Of a stretch of 10,818 bases of DNA, positions 1 to 6,590 are shown piece by piece; the stretch's first letter is position 1; each line of letters begins with the position of its first letter. Source of the stretch: an uncultured Caryophanales bacterium (GTDB lineage Bacteria; Bacillota_I; Bacilli_A; RF39; UBA660). Under the pieces are notes generated by a model, which worked only from the letters and a program-made list of their open reading frames with translations, did not search any database and was not told where the DNA came from. The position numbers were made by a program, and so were the translations under genes. The stretch is from assembly GCA_947169395.1 (NCBI GenBank), contig CAMVPJ010000035.1, forward strand, positions 1-10,818, given 5' to 3'.

Positions 1-89
1 TATATCAAAAAATCTTTGCGAAGAAAAATTTTTAGAATTTACTCTTTTTTGCTGAAAATTTTTTAAATCATAGATTTATCTTAAAAAAT

Positions 90-97
90 GTGATAAT
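90..97 (+). promoter_or_regulatory. Candidate extended -10 promoter of the parA operon
   Basis: TG-T-GATAAT (TG at 89-90, hexamer 92-97) is an extended -10 element 36 nt upstream of the parA start codon. No good -35 hexamer lies 16-18 nt further upstream, which is acceptable for an extended -10 promoter. The ribosome binding site AAAGGTGATT follows just before the ATG at 133. The stretch 1-89 holds no gene I can identify. Confidence 0.4.
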
Positions 98-132
98 ATA
101 TTATTGGTATTAAGTTTTAAAAAGGTGATTAT

Positions 133-918
133 ATGGCAAAAATAATAGCATTTGTAAATCAGAAAGGTGGAGTAGGAAAGACTACTTCTAGTATAAATTT
201 AGCAGCCTCCTTAGGATTGCTTGGTAAAAAAACATTATTAATAGATTTAGATCCACAGGGCAATAGTACAACTGGAGTTGGAGTTAATAAAGGAGAAAAC
301 AAAGCTAGTGTGTATGAATTATTAGTAGATAGGGCAGAATTAAAGGATGTTGTAATTAAGACTCCGTTTAAGAATTTATATGTTATTCCTGCATCAATAA
401 ATTTAGCAGGTATAGATATGGAGTTAATAGACATGTCTAGATCTAATCCAGAGTTTGTCGCACAATTACAACTTAAAAATCAATTAAATAAAGTACGTGA
501 TTCTTTTGATTATATTATTCTTGATTGCCCTCCTTCATTAGGTTTGATTACAACTAATGCGCTTGCAGCATCAGACAGTGTAATTATACCTGTACAATGT
601 GAATTCTTTGCTCTTGAAGGAATAATGCAATTACTAAATACAATAATGTTTGCGCAGAAGAAATTAAATCCAACTTTAGATATTGAAGGTGTATTGCTTA
701 CAATGCTTGATAACAGAACTAATTTAGGATTAGAAGTAGTTGAAGAGATAAAAAGTTACTTTAAGGATAAGGTATATGATACAATTATACCACGTCTTGT
801 AAGATTATCAGAAGCCCCAAGTCATGGTAAACCAATTCATGCTTATGATTCGAAAAGTAGGGGAACTGAAGCATATATCAATTTAGCTAAAGAGGTGATT
901 GCAAGAAATGGAAACTAA
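133..918 (+). CDS. parA: ParA/Soj chromosome-partitioning ATPase
   Basis: This is a deviant Walker-type ATPase of the ParA/Soj/MinD superfamily. Family members bind DNA non-specifically as ATP dimers and act with ParB in origin segregation and DnaA control. The 261-aa length is normal. Visible motifs are the deviant Walker A KGGVGKTT (residues 11-18, including the signature lysine), DLDPQGN (38-44), Walker B YIILDCPP (127-134) and the conserved RLSEAPSHGKPI block (224-235). The protein begins almost at once with the first beta strand, so it lacks the N-terminal HTH of plasmid P1-type ParA and is of the chromosomal Soj type. The ATG at 133 has the ribosome binding site AAAGGTGATT a few bases upstream. 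It overlaps parB by 11 nt, so the two are translationally coupled. The assignment is secure. Confidence 0.97.
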   Translation: MAKIIAFVNQKGGVGKTTSSINLAASLGLLGKKTLLIDLDPQGNSTTGVGVNKGENKASVYELLVDRAELKDVVIKTPFKNLYVIPASINLAGIDMELIDMSRSNPEFVAQLQLKNQLNKVRDSFDYIILDCPPSLGLITTNALAASDSVIIPVQCEFFALEGIMQLLNTIMFAQKKLNPTLDIEGVLLTMLDNRTNLGLEVVEEIKSYFKDKVYDTIIPRLVRLSEAPSHGKPIHAYDSKSRGTEAYINLAKEVIARNGN

Positions 919-1786
919 GAAAAGGGCACTAGGAGTTGGACTTGAACAATTATTTAATAATGAGAATTTAGATTTACAAAGTTTCGAAAAACATGTTTAT
1001 GAAACAACAGATAAGGAAGAAATTATTGAAGTTAGTATTAATGAATTAAGACCTAATCCTTATCAACCAAGAAAAGTATTTGATAAAGATGCGCTAATGG
1101 ATCTTGCAAAGTCTATTAAGGAACACGGTGTATTTCAACCTATTATTATTAAGAAAAGCATTAAAGGGTATGAAATAATTGCTGGTGAACGTAGAGTTCG
1201 TGCATCAAAGATGGCAGGATTAGATAGAGTTCCGGCTATTATCCGTAATTTAAATGATGAACAAATGATGGAGATTGCGCTTTTAGAAAACTTACAAAGA
1301 GAAAACTTAAGTGCGATTGAAGAAGCTAAGGCTTATAAATCATTAATTGACAACTTACATTTAACTCAAGAACAACTAAGTGAAAAAGTAGGTAAGAGTA
1401 GAAGTCATGTTACTAATATTTTAGGGTTACTTAGACTTCCTGTAGAAGTACAGGATATGGTTGTAACTAAGAAGATTAGTATGGGACATGCTAGAGTGCT
1501 TAGTAAACTAGAGAGTGATGATAAGATTATAGAGATGGCACGTGATATTGCTGAGAATAAGCTTCCTGTAAGAGAAGTTGAAGCTAAATCTCAAGAGAGT
1601 GAAAAGAAAGTTAAGATTAATCGTAAACGTATTCCATCTCGTAGTGAGTTTGCTCATCTAGAAGAAGTATTAAAAGATAGGCTAGATACTAAAGTTAAGA
1701 TTAAAGATAGTAAACTAATTATATCTTTTGAAAATGTTGCAGATTTAAATAGAATACTAGAGATTATTAATCTAGGAGATTTATAA
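908..1786 (+). CDS. parB: ParB/Spo0J parS-binding CTPase
   Basis: This is the centromere-binding partner of ParA. Family proteins bind parS, spread as CTP-dependent clamps and load SMC. I choose the ATG at 908 (292 aa) over an in-frame TTG at 899. The ATG gives the family N-terminus METKKRALGVGLEQLF, whose basic ALGxGLxxLF patch stimulates ParA ATPase, and places AGAGGTG about 10 nt upstream, whereas the TTG would sit almost on it. In this numbering the domains are: NPYQPRKVF near 50-58, the CTP-binding GERR box (GERRVRAS, 93-100), ENLQRENLSAIEEA (127-140), a helix-turn-helix (about 153-178), and a C-terminal dimerisation domain after a lysine-rich linker near residue 230. The stop codon shares its last base with the mscS start. 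No convincing parS site is visible in this window. Confidence 0.96.
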   Translation: METKKRALGVGLEQLFNNENLDLQSFEKHVYETTDKEEIIEVSINELRPNPYQPRKVFDKDALMDLAKSIKEHGVFQPIIIKKSIKGYEIIAGERRVRASKMAGLDRVPAIIRNLNDEQMMEIALLENLQRENLSAIEEAKAYKSLIDNLHLTQEQLSEKVGKSRSHVTNILGLLRLPVEVQDMVVTKKISMGHARVLSKLESDDKIIEMARDIAENKLPVREVEAKSQESEKKVKINRKRIPSRSEFAHLEEVLKDRLDTKVKIKDSKLIISFENVADLNRILEIINLGDL

Positions 1787-2568
1787 TGACTATTAATTAT
1801 AGTTTAATTAAGGTTTTATCAGTAATATTAGTTAGTCTAATATTAGTTACTATTTCTAAAAAAATAGTTGGTAAATTATTATTTATTAAGACTAGTAAAG
1901 TACCTATTAAAAGACAAAAGAGTATAGTTAATCTAATCAGTAATATTGTTAGATGCTTTATTCTTTTTATTGCTTTAACTATAATTCTTGAAGAGTTTGG
2001 TATTGATACTAAATCATTTATTGCATCCTTAGGGGTATTTAGTTTAGTTATAGGTCTTGCCTTACAAGATTTACTTAAGGATATTATATCAGGATTTTCA
2101 ATTGTATTTGAAGGACTATATAATATTGGAGACTGGATAGAGATATCATCTTTTAAAGGAGAAGTAATCGCTACATCTCTTCGTACTACTAGAATTCGTG
2201 CTTATACTGGTGAAGTTAAAATAATATCTAATAGAAATATAATTGAACTAGTTAATTACAGTATGGATGACAGTAATGCGATAGTAGATGTAGAAGTATC
2301 ATATGATTCTAAACTAGATAAAGTTGATAAAGTAATTAATGAAATATGTGCTGACTTTGAAAAAGAAGTAGGAGTTAAAAAGGTAGATATACTAGGATTA
2401 AATGATATAGGTGATTCTGGATTAAAATTTAGATTAGTAATTAAATCTGATTATTCTAATTCGATAGCTTTATCACGTAAATTAAAAAGGAAAATAGTAG
2501 ATACATTTAATAAGAATAATATATCTATTCCTTATAAACAGGTGGTGATTCATAATGCAAGATTATAA
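1786..2568 (+). CDS. MscS-family small-conductance mechanosensitive channel
   Basis: This is a membrane channel that opens on membrane tension to release solutes during hypo-osmotic shock. The 260-aa protein has two hydrophobic N-terminal helices (about 5-24 and 47-69), then the pore-lining third helix (about 78-110, with the Gly/Ala-rich LGVFSLVIGLALQDLLKDII pattern). Next comes the MscS beta-domain signature (VFEGLYNIGDWIEI at 107-120, SLRTTRIRAYTGEVKIISNR at 131-150) and the cytoplasmic alpha/beta domain. The start ATG overlaps the parB stop by one base (TAATG) and uses the ribosome binding site AGGAG inside the parB 3' end. The 3' end overlaps the DUF951 gene by 14 nt. An MscS gene directly after parB and before DUF951 is a common arrangement in Bacilli such as staphylococci, where the homologue is unnamed or called yyaE-like, so I give no symbol. 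Confidence 0.93.
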   Translation: MTINYSLIKVLSVILVSLILVTISKKIVGKLLFIKTSKVPIKRQKSIVNLISNIVRCFILFIALTIILEEFGIDTKSFIASLGVFSLVIGLALQDLLKDIISGFSIVFEGLYNIGDWIEISSFKGEVIATSLRTTRIRAYTGEVKIISNRNIIELVNYSMDDSNAIVDVEVSYDSKLDKVDKVINEICADFEKEVGVKKVDILGLNDIGDSGLKFRLVIKSDYSNSIALSRKLKRKIVDTFNKNNISIPYKQVVIHNARL

Positions 2569-2737
2569 ATTAGGTAGTATAGTAATTATGAAAAAACAGC
2601 ATCCATGTGGTTCTAACGAATGGACTATAATTAGAGTTGGTGCAGATATAAAAATAAAATGTAATAATTGTGGTAGATCTATTATGCTATCTAGAATAGA
2701 TTTTAATAAAAAATTGAAGAAAGTAGTAAGTATCTAG
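2555..2737 (+). CDS. DUF951 family small zinc-ribbon-like protein
   Basis: This 60-aa protein matches the DUF951 family, widespread in Firmicutes and with no established function. The family pattern is clear: KKQHPCGSNEW (14-23), a short linker with RVGADIKIKC (27-36), CNNCGRSIML (36-45), then a basic tail. Cys18, Cys36 and Cys39, with His16, are the likely metal ligands of a compact zinc ribbon, which suggests nucleic-acid or protein binding (inference). The ATG lies inside the mscS 3' end, 14 nt before its stop, with AGGTGGTGA about 6 nt upstream, so translation is coupled. Its TAG stop forms part of the AGGAGG ribosome binding site of the next gene. Despite its size, it is supported by family match, length and operon context. 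Confidence 0.93.
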   Translation: MQDYKLGSIVIMKKQHPCGSNEWTIIRVGADIKIKCNNCGRSIMLSRIDFNKKLKKVVSI

Positions 2738-2745
2738 GAGGCATT

Positions 2746-4257
2746 ATGGCAAATAAAACAAATAAATTTAAAAGAAATTTAAAGAAACAAGGTCCAATTG
2801 TTACTATTATATTCTTGTGTTTGGTTATTGCTTTAGTAAGTTTTATCCTTAACTTATTTAAGGTAAGTGGTGATATTACAGAAGCAGGAACTCTTGAAAC
2901 ATCAATAGTAACAGTTAATAATATATTTAGTAAAGAAGGTATTAAATATATACTTAATAATTCTATTATTAATTTTTCATTAATGGATTCAATTATCTAT
3001 ATAATTATGTCATTAATGGCAGTATCAATGTTAGAATCTAGTGGTTTATTAAAACATATATTAAGGCCACTTACTAAACTTAAGTCATTGTATGTAACTT
3101 TAATATTTGTATTTATTGGTGTTATATCAACTATACTAGGAGATTTTAGTTATACACTATTGATACCTCTTGCGGCAGTATCTTATAAACTACTGGGTAA
3201 GAATCCAGCACTTGGTATTATTACTATGTTCTTAGGTTTATCTATAGGATATGGTGTAGGACTAGTACCTAATTATCAAGATTATATGCTAGGACTAATT
3301 ACTACTAAGTCTGCAACTAGTATTGATTCATCTTATACATATAATTTATTTTCTACATATTTTATATCAATAGTAAGTGTAGTAATATTAACATTATCTG
3401 CAACATTTTTAATAGAGAAGTTATTAGTTAAGAAGTTCTTAAGATATGATGAAAAAGATAAGTACAACTTATCTAGAAAAGCATTATTTACATCATTAAT
3501 AGTCGGCTCTGTATTACTAGGTATAGTTATCTATTCAATAATTCCAGGGTTACCTTTCTCAGGAATACTGCTTAATGATACATATAAAGTATATATAGCT
3601 AGAGTATTTGGTAAAGATTCAGCCTTTGGTAATGGATATATGTTGATAATTGTAGGACTTGCAATAATATGTAGTTATATCTATGGAAGAATATCAGGTA
3701 ATATTAGAAATAGTAATGATACTACTAATTCACTTACTAAATCATTTGAAAATACTGGATATATATTTGTACTATTATTCTTCTCATCAATTATGTTAGG
3801 ATTACTTGAATGGTCTAATATAGGTAGTGTAATTGCAACTAATGTAGTTGACTTTATAGGTAGTTTAAACTTTGGTGGTGTACCATTATTATTTGTAGTG
3901 TTTATAGCTATTATATTTATATCAATACTTATGCCTCTAACACTTACGAAATGGAATATAATTGCTCCTATATTTGTACCAGTATTAATGCGTGCGAATA
4001 TTACTCCATCTTTTGCTCAAACATTATTTGTAGCAGGAGATGCAGCAGGTAAGTTATTCTCACCAATCTATTTATATTTGATAATCGCAATAGGATTCTT
4101 ATATAAAGAAGATTCAAGTATGAATACCTCTATATTTAGTACAATGAAGAAAATGATGCCAACTATTATATTACTTACATTAATCTATTTTGTAATAATA
4201 GTAGGATGGTATTTAATAGGCTTACCACTAGGATTTAATACAAGTATAACAATGTAA
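2746..4257 (+). CDS. AbgT-family membrane transporter
   Basis: This is a 503-aa polytopic membrane protein with roughly eleven to thirteen hydrophobic segments. It resembles the AbgT family, whose characterised members import p-aminobenzoyl-glutamate (E. coli AbgT) or export sulfonamides (MtrF, YdaH). Supporting blocks are GDFSYTLLIPLAAV...GKNPALGI (132-158), FGGVPLLFVVFI (376-387) and TKWNIIAPIFVPVLM (401-415). The last is followed by the family's aspartate region FVAGDAAGKLFSPIYLY (428-444). Usual family residues such as a Gly-Gly-Phe-Ser-Ala block in the first half are replaced by LSIGYGVGLVPN (165-176), so this is a divergent member and its substrate is uncertain. The distant relative YfcC/DcuC is a less likely alternative. 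The start ATG has a strong AGGAGG 5 nt upstream that overlaps the DUF951 stop. It ends the parA operon. Confidence 0.8.
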   Translation: MANKTNKFKRNLKKQGPIVTIIFLCLVIALVSFILNLFKVSGDITEAGTLETSIVTVNNIFSKEGIKYILNNSIINFSLMDSIIYIIMSLMAVSMLESSGLLKHILRPLTKLKSLYVTLIFVFIGVISTILGDFSYTLLIPLAAVSYKLLGKNPALGIITMFLGLSIGYGVGLVPNYQDYMLGLITTKSATSIDSSYTYNLFSTYFISIVSVVILTLSATFLIEKLLVKKFLRYDEKDKYNLSRKALFTSLIVGSVLLGIVIYSIIPGLPFSGILLNDTYKVYIARVFGKDSAFGNGYMLIIVGLAIICSYIYGRISGNIRNSNDTTNSLTKSFENTGYIFVLLFFSSIMLGLLEWSNIGSVIATNVVDFIGSLNFGGVPLLFVVFIAIIFISILMPLTLTKWNIIAPIFVPVLMRANITPSFAQTLFVAGDAAGKLFSPIYLYLIIAIGFLYKEDSSMNTSIFSTMKKMMPTIILLTLIYFVIIVGWYLIGLPLGFNTSITM

Positions 4258-4272
4258 TATGCATTGTTTTTT
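4248..4272 (+). terminator. Weak intrinsic terminator over the abgT stop codon
   Basis: AACAATG (4248-4254) pairs with CATTGTT (4262-4268) around a 7-nt loop, and six T bases end the structure (4267-4272). The stem contains only two G-C pairs, so termination may be partial. The hairpin overlaps the last codons and stop codon of the transporter gene, as do the hairpins after the rpn and MazF-like genes in this window. Confidence 0.5.
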
Positions 4273-4278
4273 ATTATA

Positions 4279-4298
4279 CTTTACACTTCTTTACACTC
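4279..4298. repeat. Tandem 10-bp direct repeat
   Basis: CTTTACACTT is followed directly by CTTTACACTC, nine of ten positions identical. A 10-bp period equals one helical turn, so both copies face the same side of DNA. It lies about 40 nt upstream of the -35 of the small-RNA promoter. It could be a site for a regulator that binds in tandem, or chance in T-rich DNA. Confidence 0.35.
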
Positions 4299-4335
4299 TA
4301 ATAACCACTTTTTTCCATTTTATTAAGATTATGTA

Positions 4336-4363
4336 TTGTGTCAATTTCTATAGTTGGTATAAT
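4336..4363 (+). promoter_or_regulatory. Promoter of the candidate small RNA
   Basis: TTGTGT (4336-4341), a 16-nt spacer, then TATAAT (4358-4363) preceded by TG-G, giving a perfect -10 with an extended -10 element. The predicted start is near 4370, exactly where the closing stem of the downstream RNA structure begins. It is the best -10 element in the window. Confidence 0.6.
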
Positions 4364-4369
4364 TATAAT

Positions 4370-4462
4370 GTAATGTCATTATAGGGGATGAGAATAATTA
4401 TATTGAGCAGTGTCTATAAAAGAATGTGACATTAATTTGGGTATTATTTAATACCTTTTTTT
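4370..4462 (+). ncRNA. Candidate structured small RNA upstream of ychF
   Basis: About 93 nt lie between a strong promoter (TATAAT at 4358-4363) and an intrinsic terminator ending at 4462. The transcript would start with a perfect 8-bp closing stem, TAATGTCA (4371-4378) with TGACATTA (4427-4434). It continues directly into a 6-bp stem, TTATAG (4379-4384) with CTATAA (4414-4419). The loop between holds the comparatively G-rich GGGGATGAG and GAGCAGTGTC. Because ychF has its own promoter after the terminator, this is more likely an independent RNA than a ychF leader, although an attenuator or riboswitch that reads through is possible. I compared it by memory with purine, preQ1, THF, ZTP, fluoride and guanidine riboswitches and with SRP RNA, and recognised none. 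A 13-codon frame (ATG 4388 to TGA 4429) lies inside but has no properly spaced ribosome binding site. Confidence 0.45.
4440..4462 (+). terminator. Intrinsic terminator of the candidate small RNA
   Basis: GGTATTA (4440-4446) and TAATACC (4449-4455) form a hairpin, in practice a 5-bp GGTAT/ATACC stem with a six-base loop. A run of seven T bases (4456-4462) follows immediately. There is no gene between the abgT stop and this site, so it must end a non-coding transcript or attenuate one. Confidence 0.65.
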
Positions 4463-4463
4463 A

Positions 4464-4492
4464 TTGTAATAATACTTAAAATATAGTAGAAT
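4464..4492 (+). promoter_or_regulatory. Promoter of the ychF-glmR-whiA operon
   Basis: TTGTAA (4464-4469), a 17-nt spacer, then TAGAAT (4487-4492): four of six and five of six matches to the vegetative consensus at ideal spacing. It begins directly after the small-RNA terminator and would start transcription about 23 nt before the ychF ATG. Confidence 0.55.
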
Positions 4493-4522
4493 ATTAATGG
4501 TTATAAAGGAGATGTATTAATT

Positions 4523-5623
4523 ATGAGTTTAACAGCGGGAATAGTAGGATTACCTAATGTAGGAAAGAGTACTTTATTTAATGCAATTACTAAAAAACAT
4601 ATATTAGCTGCAAATTATCCATTTGCGACCATTGAACCAAATGTTGGGGTTGTAATGGTACCAGATTATAGATTAGATTTTTTAAATGATTTATATAAAC
4701 CTAAGAGTTTAGTTCCAACTACTTTTGAATTTACTGATATTGCAGGGCTTGTTAAAGGAGCTAATGCTGGAGAAGGATTAGGTAATAAGTTTTTATCACA
4801 TATTAGAGAAGTAGATGCAATATGTGAAGTAGTTAGATGTTTTGATGATGAAAATATAATTCATGTTGAATCTACTGTTGATCCTATTCGTGATATAGAG
4901 ATTATTGGAATAGAGTTAATACTTGCAGATTTAGATATCGTAGAAACTAGGCTTTCTAAAATAGAGAAGAAGGCTAAAATGTCTAAAGATAAAGAAGGAT
5001 TAAAAGAGGTTGCGCTACTTACTAAATTAAAAGAATGCTTAGAAAATAATAAAGCAGTTAGAAGTCTTGATTTAGATGAAGATGAATTATTAATAATGAA
5101 ACCTTATAATTTATTAACTGCTAAACCTATTATTTATGTTGCAAATGTAAGTGAAGATGAACTTAGTAATAGTGATAATAAATATTTAAAATTAGTTAGG
5201 GAGTATGCTAATAAAGAAGGATCTAAAGTAATAAGTGTCTGTGCAAAGGTTGAAGAAGAGTTATGTGAACTAGATGATGCTGATAAAAAGGAATTACTTA
5301 ATGATTTAGGAGTTGATTCTAGTGGTCTTGATAAACTAATTCAAGCAACATATAGTTTACTTGGTTTAAAGACATTCTTTACATCAGGTACGGATGAGGT
5401 TAGAGCATGGACATTCAAAGATGGAATGAAAGCACCTGATTGTGCAGGTATAATTCATACTGACTTTAAACGTGGATTTATTCGTGCAGAGGTAATGAGT
5501 TATAAAGATTTAGAAGAATATAAAGATGAGAAAATAGTAAAAGAAAAAGGTAAAGTACGTCTTGAAGGTAAAGAATACTTAATGCAAGATGGAGATATTT
5601 GCTATTTTAGATTTAATGTGTAG
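4523..5623 (+). CDS. ychF: YchF/OLA1-family redox-regulated ATPase, ribosome-associated
   Basis: This is an Obg-related P-loop NTPase. Family members bind ribosomes and hydrolyse ATP rather than GTP. The 366-aa length is typical. The sequence shows the P-loop GLPNVGKST (9-17), the FATIEPNVGVV switch block (34-44), G3 TDIAGLVKGA (71-80), and NVSE (208-211) in place of the GTP-specifying NKxD, which fits ATP use. A coiled-coil hairpin (about 135-180) follows the conserved FLSHIREVDAI region. The C-terminal TGS domain runs from about 281 to 364 and includes TFFTSGTDEVRAWT, FKRGFIRAEV and the terminal QDGDICYFRFNV block. The ATG is preceded by AAGGAGATG at about 9 nt. It is the first gene of the ychF-glmR-whiA operon. 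The TAG stop is built into the ribosome binding site of glmR. The identification is secure. Confidence 0.97.
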   Translation: MSLTAGIVGLPNVGKSTLFNAITKKHILAANYPFATIEPNVGVVMVPDYRLDFLNDLYKPKSLVPTTFEFTDIAGLVKGANAGEGLGNKFLSHIREVDAICEVVRCFDDENIIHVESTVDPIRDIEIIGIELILADLDIVETRLSKIEKKAKMSKDKEGLKEVALLTKLKECLENNKAVRSLDLDEDELLIMKPYNLLTAKPIIYVANVSEDELSNSDNKYLKLVREYANKEGSKVISVCAKVEEELCELDDADKKELLNDLGVDSSGLDKLIQATYSLLGLKTFFTSGTDEVRAWTFKDGMKAPDCAGIIHTDFKRGFIRAEVMSYKDLEEYKDEKIVKEKGKVRLEGKEYLMQDGDICYFRFNV

Positions 5624-5631
5624 GTGATTAA

Positions 5632-6582
5632 ATGAAAAAGAAAGTTGCAGTATTAGGTGGAGGTAGTGGATTATCTTATTTACTTAATGGTTTAAAACAA
5701 TATCCACTAGATATAACTGCTATTGTATCAGTATGTGATAATGGTAGTAGTACAGGAATTCTTAGAGAAGAGTTTAATATTCCTGCAGTTGGAGATATTA
5801 GAAAGGTGCTTGTATCACTTTCAGAAACAGAGCCTTTAGTTGAACAATTATTTAACTATAGGTTTAAAACTACTAGTGATTTAAATGGTCATGCAGTAGG
5901 AAATTTACTACTTACTGCTGTAGAAGAGATGACAGGTAGTCTATCTGAAGGAATAGAGGCTCTTAGTAAAATACTTAATTTAAAAGGTAAGGTAGTACCA
6001 CTTACAGAGGATAATGTTACTCTAATGGGTGAGATGATGGATGGTACTGTTATTGAAGGTGAGGAACAACTTACTAAAGATAGACGTACTATTAAAAGAG
6101 TATACTATAAGGAAAAAGCAACTCCTACTCGCGAGGCTATAGATGCAATTATGAATGCAGATTTAATTATTCTTAGTATGGGTAGCCTATTTACTAGTAT
6201 TATTCCAAATTTAATTTGTGATGATATAGTAGATGCAATGTCTAAAAGCAAGGCTAAAATTCTTTATACTTGTAATATAGTCACACAACCAGGTGAAACT
6301 GATGGCTTTACAGTAACTGATCATGTTAAGATGCTTAATAAATATCTTAAGAAAAGAAAAGTAGATGTAGTTATTGCGAACAATGGTTATATAGATGCAT
6401 CTATGGCTGATAAATATAAAACATTAGAACAAAAGGATCCAGTTATATTTGATAGCGAGAACTTTAAAAACTATGATATGCAAGTAATAGGAGATGATTT
6501 AGTAACTATCTATAATAATATGATTAGACATAATTCATTAAAACTTGGTTTTCATATATTCTTTTATGCAATGAATAATTAG
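5632..6582 (+). CDS. glmR: GlmR (YvcK), gluconeogenesis and cell-wall precursor regulator
   Basis: This is a UPF0052/CofD-like protein. B. subtilis GlmR (YvcK) binds UDP-GlcNAc and stimulates GlmS, directing carbon to peptidoglycan precursors, and is needed on gluconeogenic carbon sources. The 316-aa length is typical. Motifs are GGGSG (9-13), GDIRKVLVSL (54-63), NYRF (75-78), GHAVGNLLL (86-94), GSLFTSIIPNL (184-194) and CNIVTQPGETDGF (214-226). The second glycine-rich loop reads DNGSSTG (36-42) where relatives usually have DDGGSSG, a change close to the nucleotide-sugar site. The start ATG follows ychF by 8 nt with TAGGTGATT, in which the ychF TAG supplies the first bases of the ribosome binding site. 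The next gene is whiA, as usual, but rapZ is not upstream. Confidence 0.95.
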   Translation: MKKKVAVLGGGSGLSYLLNGLKQYPLDITAIVSVCDNGSSTGILREEFNIPAVGDIRKVLVSLSETEPLVEQLFNYRFKTTSDLNGHAVGNLLLTAVEEMTGSLSEGIEALSKILNLKGKVVPLTEDNVTLMGEMMDGTVIEGEEQLTKDRRTIKRVYYKEKATPTREAIDAIMNADLIILSMGSLFTSIIPNLICDDIVDAMSKSKAKILYTCNIVTQPGETDGFTVTDHVKMLNKYLKKRKVDVVIANNGYIDASMADKYKTLEQKDPVIFDSENFKNYDMQVIGDDLVTIYNNMIRHNSLKLGFHIFFYAMNN

Positions 6583-6590
6583 GTGATTCT

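Noticed and set aside
1..66. Open frames running in from the left edge
   Set aside because: All three forward frames close within 66 bases and none resembles the C-terminus of RsmG, Noc or another expected neighbour, so no partial gene can be named.
159..434. 91-codon open frame on the minus strand
   Set aside because: It lies wholly antisense to parA over the Walker region and has no family resemblance; it is a shadow of the real gene.
994..1006. parS-like sequence TGTTT-AT-GAAACA inside parB
   Set aside because: The outer arms match the parS consensus, but the central CAC/CGT core is shortened by three bases, which should abolish half-site spacing.
1539..1545. CACGTGA core resembling the middle of parS
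   Set aside because: Only the core matches; the flanking arms agree poorly with TGTTTC/GAAACA. The similar site near 2474-2478 has ACGTA in place of ACGTG.
4388..4429. 13-codon frame inside the candidate small RNA
   Set aside because: The purine run abuts the ATG, leaving no room for a ribosome binding site, and part of it is locked in the predicted stems. It also would be the only TGA stop in the window.
4370..4462. Known riboswitch classes (purine, preQ1, THF, ZTP, fluoride, guanidine) or SRP RNA
   Set aside because: The short CTATAAAAG stretch recalls preQ1 and GGGATGAG recalls THF elements, but none of the full conserved cores is present.
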